NCBI GenBank assembly: GCA_022393335.1
Contig: JAJEKB010021117.1
Coordinates: 1,255,097 to 1,319,096 of the forward strand
Length of the DNA stretch: 64,000 bases
DNA from: Macrotrachela quadricornifera
Taxonomy: Eukaryota; Rotifera; Eurotatoria; Philodinida; Philodinidae
Direction of reading: 5' to 3'
Below, one piece after another: positions 11,448 through 23,168 of this stretch. The notes under the pieces are model-generated. The model was not told the origin of the DNA. It searched no databases and was given only the letters and a program-made list of their open reading frames with translations. The translations under genes and the position numbers were made by a program. Position 1 is the first letter of the stretch, and each line of letters begins with the position of its first letter.

Positions 11448-13327
11448 ACAAACGGAAATACTCAACACACCCATTGAAATATATACGTTTTGTGCTATGC
11501 CTGATTACACGACAGTTTTTTCAGAGTTATCACTGACTGCACCTAAGCGATTTAAAGTTCTATGATATCATTGTTCTACGCACAGTCATCGAGTTCTCTC
11601 AGATTCACTCTCACTTCCTAAATTGCATCATTAAACTAAAAGAATATTCAATTCTTTGTCTCGTTTACTAAACGACAAAAGATAAGTTATAAGAATTTAA
11701 AAGGTATCCATACCTATTGTCATCGAATATTTCATAAAGAATGATAATTGCCAACATTTCTTGTAGAAATGGAAAGAAAAAGGAATAATACTGATTTATA
11801 CGCCTCCATTTGTATAAAAAATGACTAACTTCCTAGGAGAGGAGGTATTCCTTAGACAGTGGTGTGAGGTGAAGCATAGAATACATATGTAGAACGTAAT
11901 TCTGTAAACTAAATGTTAATATCGAGTCCCACAAGAATGAACAATCAAAAGTATGAGTAGAAACATATAAACAACAGAAGGAGCAGTTATTTCTAGAAGT
12001 GATATTAAGGTTAGAAACTAGTAATCAAAATAAAAGATGAAGGTAAGAGAATAAGTCTCGGCATGCTACGATTCGGATTTCACTGTTCTCAAAAAGAGAA
12101 ATTCATCAGTTGGTTTTGACTCTGTCGTATTCATTTTGAATGGTTACGAGAACCATTAATGAAATACATATATCTATACAGAATTCAACATTACTAGGAA
12201 TACTGAAAGCAATAGATATTGTTATAAGCAGTGTGAGACTCGGAATGCTAACATCCGAATTCAATTGATCTTAAGGCGCCTCGCTCAGAAACGATTTCTC
12301 ATTGAGAGTGATCCTTTTCAGTTAAAATTTCCAGGGATGAGTGATCTTAAAGAAATATCCTAGAGTGGATCTTTGACGTTTCTTTTTAAAACCCTTGATA
12401 GATCTGCCAAGAATCTTGCAAGGAGTTGCAGTTTTTTCCTGAGGACACGATGAAATCTTGAAGAAAGCGTGTAGCTATAGAATTTCAAGATTCTGGTAGG
12501 ATTGAAAGAAGACTCAACTGCGATATTTTCAAGTTTATCACTACTTTTGAAACAAGAATCATTCGAGAAATCATGCAATCCTAAAAGAAGTGTGTAGCCA
12601 CGAAATCTTCAAAATATGCGCAGAATTGATCAATGTTAAACGCCAATCATAAATCATAACATTAACTTGTGATCTGCGAATCTTTTGGATAATTACAAAT
12701 TCTTAACGATCTCATGAGATCCTTAAGCCCAAGGTCGAAACACGTCGTAGTCTGCTTGACTCATTCTCACACACTAAAGATTGCTTTGATACTCACCATT
12801 GTGGCAAAGTTAACGAAGAGATCAATTGTATATAGAACTCTTATTTATGATCTTTTGATCATTCAAATAGATTCTATTTGTACAATTTAAACCGTCTAAT
12901 GAATCTCTTGAGCAAGTACAAAGTCGCGATCATGATTTGCTTTGATACTCATTCCATCCTCAAAAATTCTTTCTGCTATAGATAGTTTAAGCAAGCTGCT
13001 CAACATCTTCTTTATTGGCATTTTGCCAAAGCTATTCTAGATTTTTAACTGAAGCTATGACTAAATATCTTATCTCATTAGAATAACTAGATACTATTTA
13101 AAAAATTGAGTTTTTATTGCTAGTTTTTTACATTTGAAATAATTTAAATCAAAGATTGAAAAGTTATATTCTGTTCCTATATATTTCAACTGAATAGTAA
13201 TTTTATTTAATTATAAAAGAAAATATACAGAAATTACAAATTATTTTATCATGATTTAGAACTAAAAAGTCTTAATTCAACTCATCAAGAAAATTTATAA
13301 AAATTAATGAAATCTCTAATAAAACCT
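11448..13327. other. No gene recognised
   Basis: Downstream flank of the TIR-SAM gene. Two weak, diverged direct repeats are visible: a CTCGG-ATGCTA motif near 12055 and 12237, and a GTGTAGC-CGAAAT motif near 12467 and 12590. No gene, element boundary or RNA was supported. Confidence 0.4.
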
Positions 13328-13855
13328 CTATCTTTGTTGAGAAGCAAGACTTATAACATTAAAAAAGTATTTATTTTTTCGTTGCCATGTTTCTTGTGCC
13401 ATCCTAATATTTTTCTTTGATTGGTCAAGTAAAAATTGCTGACGTTGTTTTCGTACTTGAAGGTTATTTCGATCTGACATGGACAAAGAAGAATTTCTGA
13501 GCGATTTTTGAGTTCGACTGAATCGTTCTTTACGTCGCATTTCTTCTTGTTCAAGTTCGGTAAGATTGGACTCAGTTTTATTTAGTGATGACCATGCATT
13601 TTCAACTTTGGATCCAATTGATCTATGTAAATTTTCTATAGATTGATCGAATTGATTGAACTCTTGGATACCATTATTCATCAAGTTAACATTGCCAAAA
13701 ATCGAACGAGTAATTCTATAATCTGTAGAGTAATACATATCTTGATGGGATGGATTTCTAGATTTCGTCATCCATTTTTTACATTGTTTCCAACATCGCT
13801 TTCTAAGTCCATTTAATTCTTGAATTCTCAAATGCTCTTCGTTTCGGAACGACAT
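13328..13855 (-). CDS. Hypothetical coiled-coil protein, single exon
   Basis: Intronless frame of 175 codons starting at an ATG right after an A-rich leader. The product is basic and Gln/Arg-rich. Residues about 95-165 look helical or coiled-coil (TELEQEEMRRKERFSRTQKS, then KQRQQFLLDQSKKN). No signal peptide, membrane segment or named domain is seen. The protein-like composition and length favour a real gene over chance in this AT-rich context. Function unknown. Confidence 0.6.
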   Translation of the reverse strand: MSFRNEEHLRIQELNGLRKRCWKQCKKWMTKSRNPSHQDMYYSTDYRITRSIFGNVNLMNNGIQEFNQFDQSIENLHRSIGSKVENAWSSLNKTESNLTELEQEEMRRKERFSRTQKSLRNSSLSMSDRNNLQVRKQRQQFLLDQSKKNIRMAQETWQRKNKYFFNVISLASQQR

Positions 13856-16255
13856 ATTTATATTTCAAAATTATGTAAAAATAATGGAAATTGAATAGTT
13901 AGAATAGTTCTATATAAAATACACGAGTGAATTAGTGATAGTCATTACTGGAAAAAAAATTTATTGAGCGCTTTTTATGATCTTTTTCTCATCGACTATA
14001 CGACACTTAAGTTTGCTGAAGAAAGGTCGAATATATTTTGAAGAAATGTATTTCATTTTATTTAGAAATGTTGTAACTATGTGAATCGATTGCTCAGAAT
14101 GTTGTCAATAGAAATTTAACGTGCGACTTTCGATATTTTGACTTTTTAATAACTTATCTATAACGAATAAAAAAGAAATCTTTACCTTACCTGTTACAAT
14201 AAAGAAAAAAGTAAAAGATACGTGTTGTTGTTGCATCAATATTACTTTATATACAACTAAGTATTTGAAAACATGATTGGATTTTCCACCCATGAATATG
14301 ACACAAATCTTATGAAAGAATTGATAAAATGATTTAGAGAGATGATTCACTTTCGACAGATTTGGGATTCTTCTTAAGAGGAAACAAAAATTATTAATAT
14401 TCGAAATAAGATAATATTACAAGTCATTAAAACTATTGATTCATGATTTATTCTTTTCTTTTTCTATACAACATAAAATCAATATATAAAATAATTTCAT
14501 GTATCCAATTAAAGCAACAAACAATCAAAACAATAGTAAGCTGATTAAATCTGTAAATTACAATTTCGGCGAGAAGTTAAATATCATATATTCGAATATA
14601 TCGTTTTTCATTTCGTATTAATTGGTTTATTCCATAAAAAAATTTTTACTGTTAACATGTCAAAGAACAGAAAAGAAAAAGAAATAAAATATCAACTTTT
14701 TCTTTTTTATTCTCTAAATTGTTGTAAAACTAAAAATAAATTTTCAATACATCATTCTTTTTTCTTTTCTGTAATATTATTCAAACAAAAATGTCTCAAA
14801 AATAACGTATTTTGAAATTTCCAAACCATGAGTTCATTGGAAACATACACAGATTTTGCCAAATATTTACTTCCTAGACATTTGAAATTTCCTCTAAAAG
14901 CAATTTTTTCCCAGTTAGTTATAAAGATTAATCAATATTTTTGTTTTAGCTTTCTAAGTTGTAGGCACACATTCTGACAAATCTTCACATCGAACAAATC
15001 ACAAACATAAGAACTATTTCAGATCTTAAAAAATAAAGATTTATATTCAATTTTCCTTTTTTTTTAAATAAGATTTCATGTATATCATACATGTTTTTTA
15101 ATTTCTGACAATAGACGGTATTATTTATATAGACTTACAATTGTATCAGGTTAGAAGAATTGAGACAATTTAACATATTCATTAGAATTATTTCATTCTA
15201 TCGTTTATCCGCTTTGAATCCCGTCATAATATAGAATATTCGCAAAGTAATTTAAAAGAAAATATTTCCAAATTTTTGATCAAATGGTCTGATATTTATA
15301 TCATTCTTAAAGGAGTATTCATAGTTTATATTAATAAGAGAATAGAAAATTTTTCGCTTTACAAAACTGTTTATTTTTTTTTCTCATTTGTGGAATTCTG
15401 TATCTCAAATCATTTCGCATATTTAGAAAAAACAAGTTTTTAAGAGAAAATTAGAAAAAATCTATGAATTCTTGTTCCCTCAATCTATTGCTGGGATACA
15501 AGCCACTAATCGCGGTGTAGGTGTTATCTCGGTGCTGTTGTTCCAAGAATTTATGTAATATTGCATCGTCTTATGTCTATAATTCTGTAGCAATATTTTT
15601 ATTCTTGCCTTTCTTTACTTGGTTATGGTTTCTGAACATAAAAACTAGACTAGACTTCTTTTAACGATTCAAAATCTATTTTATTCATTTATTAATAAAC
15701 TTTACATATATCCGTTTCATCTCAACTAAAATGAATACATTTTCAAGTAATACTTTGTACTGTTATCAATATACTCAAATGACTGCTGTAAACAAACTGA
15801 TAATCTGATCTCAATCGCTTTGTATTTTAGATTCAAATGAATCATTTTTTGGTGATAAAATACTTAGATTTGTGTCAATGAAGGAATCGGTTTCATTTGA
15901 AGTACGAAAATAGCAGGACAAAATCGATTGCCCTGTCCGGTGGACACCTCTGTTTTATTGGACGTTTAATCAGTTGTCATAATATTGATTTTTTGAATAA
16001 GGATGTATAGAAAGACAAATTTTTTACCCATAATGTATTTTAAAAATAGATTTGGTTGAAAGTTTCAATAGTTCCAGAACGATGATAAAGGTTGCAAAAT
16101 ATAGATTTGTAGCCAGTCCTCCACCATAGTCATAAAAATTATCGAAACAACATAAATTAAAGTAGAATGTTTGTAAAATTTTTATTTTATTTTTAATACT
16201 ACAGACAAAAATAATAACAGAGACAGTATCTTTTTTATTAAAATTTTAAAAAAAA
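13856..16255. other. No gene recognised
   Basis: About 2.4 kb of AT-rich sequence without a convincing open frame. A minus-strand frame at 14105-14350 is low-complexity and was left out. No inverted repeat or RNA gene was identified. Confidence 0.5.
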
Positions 16256-16842
16256 TCACATAGCATGATAAATAACTTTCTCCCAAGTCGTCGAACCATC
16301 AAGATTAGCTGTAGATCCGCATCGATATCCACCTACTGTTCCAACTAAATGCCAGCAAAGACGATATCCAGGATTAGTACTTATATCACCATCACAATTA
16401 ACTCTCGATACACTATTAGATCCATATACAAAACCCCATGAATTCCAACTTGCAGTATTCATTGCAAAATACCAACCGACTCCATTTGCTTGACGTGTCA
16501 TTGTACTACTAGCTGAACAATTATATAGAACATCTGCTCGATTACCCATAGCAGCTAAAGTTAATAATGTATTACCAACTGGACGACATCCTAATAGAAG
16601 TTTATCTTTATAACATGTTGATAAAATAGAACTAATATTTGGAAATAATGGTGTTGAATAGAGAGCTGAATAGCAAAGAGACCAAGCTGAAGATAAATAT
16701 GTTAAACTAAAATTTAATTGAGGACCATACAATAAAGGTTGCGCTATAAAAATAAATCTTTTCTTCAATATATAAATATATTTACGATAAAAATCTCTAC
16801 CTATTGCGTCAGTAGTAATGTTATCTGTAGTAGATGTTGTCG
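16256..16842 (-). pseudogene. 5'-truncated copy of Thr-rich single-pass membrane protein
   Basis: Exons 16801-16842 (14-codon Thr-rich segment) and 16256-16743 (C-terminal Cys/Trp-rich domain), joined by a 57-nt intron. The C-terminal domain of about 150 aa is almost the same as that of the complete gene at 20003-21398 (shared TWEKVIYHAM end, GCRPVGNTLLTLAAMGNRA). The start, membrane-anchor and 8-residue-repeat exons of the complete copy are not found in the 410 bp upstream before the BTB gene. The copy therefore looks truncated, unless a distant 5' exon exists. An uninterrupted reading from 16861 only crosses the intron. Family unnamed; seen here as a tandem paralogue. Confidence 0.65.
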
Positions 16843-17255
16843 CTAGACAAAGAATAAACATTTACTTTTTTTTAAATAAACAATATAATGATGGTCTTAT
16901 TGATGCAATAGAGTTTTTAAATGGTTTGTCATTTCTGATTGCCAAATAAAAATGATGACATTTATACAAATCTTTTCTTGATTTATTTCTTGATTTGTCT
17001 ATAATCTCCGTTATAGTGTTATTATTAAGTGAAAAAGAGAATATATCTCACTAGTCAAAATTTTACATTCTGTGTTTCCGGTATTTATTACTTTCACATC
17101 TCTAGTATTTTCCCTTTCAACCAAACTATGCTCAACTGTCATGGTCTATATGGAAAAATGATCAAGCCTCTAACGACATACACTTCAACATTCCTTTTTA
17201 GGTCATGTTTCATAAAAATAAAAATAAATCTAATTCTATTAATATGAAGCATGTT

Positions 17256-18116
17256 TTACTTACAACAGATATTTAAATGACTAATCAAGTTTTTGAAAAG
17301 AATGTTTTCTTTATATGGTAATTCTTTTAAATAACAAATGGTTTTAGATGAATTTTTTCTTAAATGTTTAACCAAATATTGAAATAATTTTGGATCATAA
17401 TCAAGAAAAATATTACTTTTATTATCAAATTTTGTAATATTTGATAATAAAATAATATTATCTAAAGTAGAATTAGATAATCGATTAAACGTTTTATGTT
17501 GATTTCTAATAATTTGTCCACCAATATTAAAATTAATAATTTTATTTTCTAATAATAAAAATTGATTAAAATTTAATTTTCTAAGCATCTTCTTAAATGG
17601 TTCAATAAGTGAAGGTTGAGAAGGAGGATAAAAACTAGTTTTATCATTTTTATCTAATATTTGTAATTGATCAAGTAAATGACGAAAAAGAATTGGATTA
17701 AAATCTAAAAATACATTTCCCTTGTTATCCAAGGGTAATTTATTTTCCCAATGCCCATTAAACATTATTGAAAGAAGTGATTTTGGAAATGAAGTAAGAG
17801 TTTTACGAGTTGTCATCATTGTTTCACCACCAATATTAAGTTGAATAACATCTGTATCTTTAATACATTGTTGCAATTCACCTTCACTTAATATTTGATT
17901 TTCATCGCATTTCATCCGATCTGGTACTTTTAGAATTTTATCCGTATCTTCTTCATGTATTGATCGACTTATTGTCGATTTAATAGTAATTGTAGAAATA
18001 TTATTATAATTTATCCATAGTACAACAAACAATATTAACTAATTTATATAATTATATTTTAAATCTATATTGTTAACAAACAACTAGATACTTACAATAC
18101 GTTGAAGAAGTGACAT
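17256..18116 (-). CDS. Double BTB/POZ (Kv T1-like) protein
   Basis: Two exons: 18096-18116 (MSLLQRI) and 17256-18038, with a 57-nt intron carrying a GTAAGT donor. The product is 267 aa. After a short hydrophobic N-terminus (LILFVVLW) come two tandem BTB/T1 units: about 70-135 (VIQLNIGGETMMTTRKTL ... GNVFLDFNPILFRHLLDQL) and about 174-245 (FNIGGQIIRN ... NIFLDYDPKLFQYLVKHL). The NIGG and FLD/FNP signatures are those of the potassium-channel tetramerisation/KCTD BTB fold, which mediates oligomerisation and cullin-3 binding. No channel pore is present, so a KCTD-like scaffold is likelier than a channel. The second BTB is more diverged. Confidence 0.75.
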
Positions 18117-20002
18117 ATTTATGTTTGTTTAGAAAAGGAATATGTATTGTCTCTTTTCTATCTTAGTGAAAACTATTATCAATAACATTAATCATACATA
18201 TATATAATGACAAGAAAGTAAATGAGACATTGATGAGATAGAAAAAATAGTAAAAAAGTATGTATAATTTTACTTGAAATAATATCGTTACAATACCGAT
18301 AAAATGTATTATCTTCCAAGAACTATTTGTATCGACTTCGTCTTGTATACATTTAGTATTTACAAAAAAAATCAATTTCAATTGACAGAAAGAAAAATAG
18401 CATTGAAGAGAAAATATTCTGCATTTACATAGACATTCCTATGTACATTTATGGAATGCAAGTACAACGAGAAGATAGGAAAACACATAAGAAAATTAAA
18501 AAAATAGAAAAATAAAATCCTGATTAATAAATAAATACCGCTGTTATTTGCAGTAATTCAGTCGACTAGTAATAATATTTCACGTAATGTCAAGATACGA
18601 AAAGCATAAACTATTCTAGTGAAATTCAAACTTTCGGATATAATACATATTAGTCATACGGTGTTAATAAATAATGAGTAAATACCAGCTAACAAATCAA
18701 TTAAAAGAAACATTTATTGAAAATATGTTAAGAATTAAGTTAGACCGAATTACTAACAATTAATTATCATCTATTGTAGCTTCATCACTTTACATGTTTT
18801 ATATTAGCATACAGACTTTAAAAAAGACACGCAGAATTCACATTTTAGCCTCAAAATATCTGTACTAACAAAAAAATGTTCTTCGTGCTACTTTAAATAT
18901 TATTTCGTATGTCTATGAGAAGGGACGTTATTGATATTGTATACAGTGAGCCAGTAGATCTTTCGTCCTCTTTGACTACTTATTTTATCAAATTGCAAAA
19001 GTCGACACTAATCAAATGTCAAAGTTTGTACATCCAAATTACACATAATTCTTTTGAGTATATTATATCAAAATCTTTCATTTGATTTATTTCACAATTG
19101 TATAAAACAAATAAAATAAAAGAGCACAAATGAACATTTAATTTTTTTAACACATCCTTCATCAGATGTTTATAGATGTCTTTTTTCTAATATAAAATTC
19201 GAACATACATATTTTGTATTATAAGACGAATTTTTTTACTATCCGATCGATTACTTACAACAGCAGATATATTCGTTTCAACAATGTATTTTTATCGAAC
19301 CTAGTTGATCTAACGATATTATTTATTTTTCTAGAATATCAAATAAATTTAATTACACTTATTTTTGTAGATTTCCATTTATTTTTATGGATCATTTTAT
19401 TATCAATCAATGAGTATGTGGAATATATCGATTTTTTCTAGAAAATTAATCGATGTATTAATCGAAATCTTTACAAAGAAATGGAAATAAATATAAATTA
19501 AAGAAAGATAAAAGAAAGCTTATATTATTTTCAAATGAAACATTTTCATGATGACCTGTAAATTTTCTAATATTTGATGGAATTGTTGATATTTACAATG
19601 AACGACATTATGTAACTAAAATTTGTTTGGACGGTACTTTATTATCTTCTATTTATTGAAAAAATGTCTTTTTTATTATTCTATCAAAGCATTAGGCATA
19701 TCTGTTTGACTTTTCATAATGAATCCATATTTCTTTCATGTACGTAAACAATATATAGAAGAATATTTCAAATAGGTTAAAACTGATAGATAGTCATACG
19801 GCTAGAATAAATTCATTCTTCAATGTATCGAAGAAATCACACACTTATGCCATTAATACATATTGTATAGTTAAATATAAATTCTAAAAAAAACTAATGT
19901 GATGCAAATTACGGCCCATCACGTGTAAATCTTTTATTTTTCTAAAATTTATAGAAAAAAAAGATAACAGAGAAGTTATTTTATTGAAATTTAAATATAA
20001 AA
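18117..20002. other. No gene recognised
   Basis: AT-rich spacer between the double-BTB gene and the complete membrane-protein gene. Short frames (18163-18381, 19214-19441) are hydrophobic, low-complexity and without domains, so they were not called. Confidence 0.5.
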
Positions 20003-21398
20003 TCACATAGCATGATAAATAACTTTCTCCCAAGTCGTTGAAGTATCAAGATTACCTGTAGACCCACATCGATATCCACCTGCTGTTCCAACTAAATGCC
20101 AGCAAAGACGATATCCAGGATTAGTACTCATGTCACCATCACAATTATTTCTCAATACACTATTAGATCCATATACAAAACCCCATGAATTCCAATTCAC
20201 AGTATTCATTGCAAAATACCAACCGACTCCATTTGCTTGACGTGTCATTGTATTACTAGCTGAAGAATTATATAAAACATCTGCTCGATTACCCATAGCA
20301 GCTAAAGTTAATAATGTATTACCAACTGGACGACATCCTAATAGAAGTTTATCTTTATAACATGTTGATAAAATAGAACTAATATTTGGAAATAATGGTG
20401 TTGAATAGAAAGCTGAATAGCAAAGAGACCAAGCTGAAGATAATGTTGAAGGATTGAAATTCAATTGTGGACCAGAAGCTGTAAGAACTGCAGTAATAGT
20501 TGTAGTACTTGTCGTAGTTACTGTCGTTGTTGTTGTTGTAGTAGTAGTAGATGTAACTGAAAAGAATAATAATCTGATCTCTTTATCTTAGTTCTTTTCT
20601 AGATTCTACTAATTATTATACCTGTTGTGGCAGTAGTAGTTGTCCCTGTTGTGACAGTAGTAGTTGTCCCTGTTGTTGCTGTAGTTGATGTGGTACCTGT
20701 ACTTAGTGAAGTAAAACCAAGAGTTATATTATCAAAGAACTATATCAAAATATTTGTAACTGTTTGAGGATGGGAAGCACATATATATGCTTCAGTTCTC
20801 ATCCAAGTACATTTTTACGTAAGAATGTCTCTTATGCCACTGTAATGGCAAAAATGATACTGTTGGTCATGGATCTATGATTATCATAGTGCTACACTAT
20901 CTATTGTACCATACTTTTATTCACGTTCTTTCTAGCAAAAGCATTGTGTAGAGTTTCGAAAAGACTCCTTTTTCCTCAAAACTAATCCTCGTCCGTAAAG
21001 GGTTAATATGACAATATTGAAAAGAAAAAATAGCAATTATATTTAAATTAGTTATCATTAAAAAAAACCTACTTATAGTAGTTGTGGTTGATTGTGTCAA
21101 TGCTATAACCAAAGGGCAAGCTATTACTACAACAACTGCAATAAGAATCAATATGCCAAGAATGACTTGTACTACGATTAATCTATTCCTACTGTAAATA
21201 TATTATTAGTGAATAATATATGATATAAATTATGTCGTATTTACGTTGAACGAGATGATATTTGTGGAATATTTGCTAAATTAGTGTTTATCGTAGGATC
21301 TGGATTCTTTAAAAAAAAGTATAAATCAATAAAAATTTTAGTAAAAATTGATTATTTCTAACCCAAAATTGTAGATAATCCTGTTGCGACACCGACAT
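20003..21398 (-). CDS. Thr-rich type II membrane protein with C-terminal Cys/Trp-rich domain
   Basis: Five exons: 21363-21398, 21245-21306, 21073-21191, 20622-20696, 20003-20556. Phases close to 281 aa. The short polar N-terminus (MSVSQQDYLQFWNPDPT...) is followed by Arg residues and one strong membrane segment (VILGILILIAVVVVIACPLV, about 44-63). A mucin-like Thr-rich stalk contains a duplicated 8-residue unit (GTTTTVTT/GTTTTATT). The C-terminal domain of about 150 aa is rich in Cys, Trp and Gly. This layout implies a signal-anchored surface protein with an O-glycosylated stalk. I know no named domain for the C-terminus. The partial paralogue at 16256-16842 shares this domain. The gene start is set by the ATG of the 12-codon first exon. 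Confidence 0.8.
20628..20680 (-). repeat. 24-bp tandem repeat coding the Thr-rich stalk
   Basis: Two adjacent copies of a 24-bp unit (ACAACTACTACTGTCACAAC plus AGGG on the minus strand) inside exon 4 of the Thr-rich membrane protein gene. Each codes 8 residues in frame, so copy-number change would alter stalk length without a frameshift. Confidence 0.7.
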
Positions 21399-23168
21399 TG
21401 GTAAAGTAGAATTGTAAATGATTGTATTGATTTTCGATATGTTTTTTTTACATATTCAATTGCATCGCAAAACAAAAAGCAACAACGCGAAAACAATTTA
21501 AAATAACAGAATAAAACGTATTGCTTTCTATTTCATTTATTAGTTAAACAAATAAAAATCATTTTGATGATTTATGTTTACCTACATAAATTGATCCATC
21601 ATTTTTGTTTGAAATAAAAAACAAATAAACTTTTACATCAATAGACTTGTTTTTTTATTATTATTAGTGCTGTTGAGAAAATACATGAGAATTTTTTGAA
21701 CTCATTCTCTATTACGATACATGCCATAAGATATAAGTTCGTCTTTTTTAGACTTGTACAGTTTTTCATGGCATCATTAGAATTTCTTCTCTTTCTTTCG
21801 TTTTTACATAATGCATGAATGCATATATGATTCCTTTTATATCACCGATCAACGAATTCTTTTTAACTTAGACTGTTGATTATATATACTCGGCGTTAAT
21901 ATAATGCATAAATAAACATCATATACACGACAACTTGTATATGGATCTAATACTTTCCTCTCATGATCAAAGATAATTTACAAGAACTTTCTCTTCCCGA
22001 CAGTGGATGGAAAAGTGAATCAGAAGCAATTTCCATGTACAGTATGTAAACTCTGATGAACCATGAGTATCGTGAAAAATTTAATGCTTTTAGCTTATTT
22101 CTGCCGAGTTATTTGATATTTACAGCTTTTTTGTAGTACAGCACCTTGGTCTCTCTCAGGTTTACCTGAAAAATTAACTTTCGAATTTTAAGTGAAAACT
22201 TTGTGCAGAGAAAGATCTCAATAAGACTAGTTTATTCTGGAAGTTTAAATTTTTTAGCTTTCTTTTACCCGGGCAGACGAGTATAAGAAATAATACTCTT
22301 TCTCATATCACTTATAGCATACCTTATTGAGAACTTTCTTTGCACAAAATTTCAAGTCAAAATTCGAAAGTTGATTTTCCAAGTAAACCTGAGAACCTAG
22401 GATGGATGATGACAAGCTCTATAAAATAGTAGATTAAAATTCAAATAAAAGCCTCGGTGGAATCTAGCGAACAAATAGCATTATTGACTAATCGTTATTT
22501 CTTAGTATATAACATGAAAGTTTTTTGTTCTATTACAATAGAAGAAGCTTCAGTAAATCTGAAGGCTTTCCACTATATGATAAACATATGGTACTACATA
22601 ACAGTATTAATTTGCAAAAGCTGTCGCCTGGAAATTGAAAGTCAAAATGCAGTTAAATACACAACCATAATAACCTTAATGTTAACTACAATTTAAGTTA
22701 AGATTTCGCAAATTGATTTTCTCGTCTGGCCATTCACTGCAACTTCTTAAGCAACCATGTAATTTCTAAACAATTTAATATTACTGAGTTTATGTTAAGA
22801 AAAAAGTTTTTCATTAGCTTTATTTTTAATTATATCATAAAGATAATATCACGCACAAAATAAATAAATAAATAAAAAATGAAATTTATGTTGCGTATAT
22901 TTATTCTCTGAAAATTTTCTCCTTTTTTTATCTCGTATAATAAATACATATGTATAAATTTATACAATAAAATATGAGATAAAATTGAAAGAGAAATTAA
23001 ATAATATTATTATTTGTTTGTTTGTTTTTTTATTAAGATTAATGAATAAAACAATGATTAATATTAATTTTAAGATTTATCACATAAATTAAATGGAATA
23101 TTGTCAATATAAGATCTAAAAAAAAAGTATTTTATTAATAATTAAAAAAAGAAAGAAAATATTTCGTT
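21399..23168. other. Spacer with a small inverted-repeat element
   Basis: AT-rich, with no supported gene. A 79-codon frame at 22457-22696 has no domain. The inverted-repeat element at about 22146-22402 is listed separately. Confidence 0.5.
22146..22402. mobile_element. Short foldback element related to the 57-kb family
   Basis: Left arm CTCTCAGGTTTACCTG...AACTTTCGAATTTT pairs with the right arm reverse complement CTCAGGTTTACTTGG...AACTTTCGAATTTT. Arms are about 100 bp with a 60-bp centre. The arm motif (CTCAGG..TACC-GAAAA, then TTTCGAATTT-GACTTGAAA, then CTCAATAAG) matches the inner part of the element at 57320-57932, so this is a shorter relative. Boundaries are approximate. Confidence 0.7.

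Noticed and set aside
22050..22080. Hammerhead-like core CTGATGA...GAAA
   Set aside because: Stem II would have only two pairs and no stems I/III are found.
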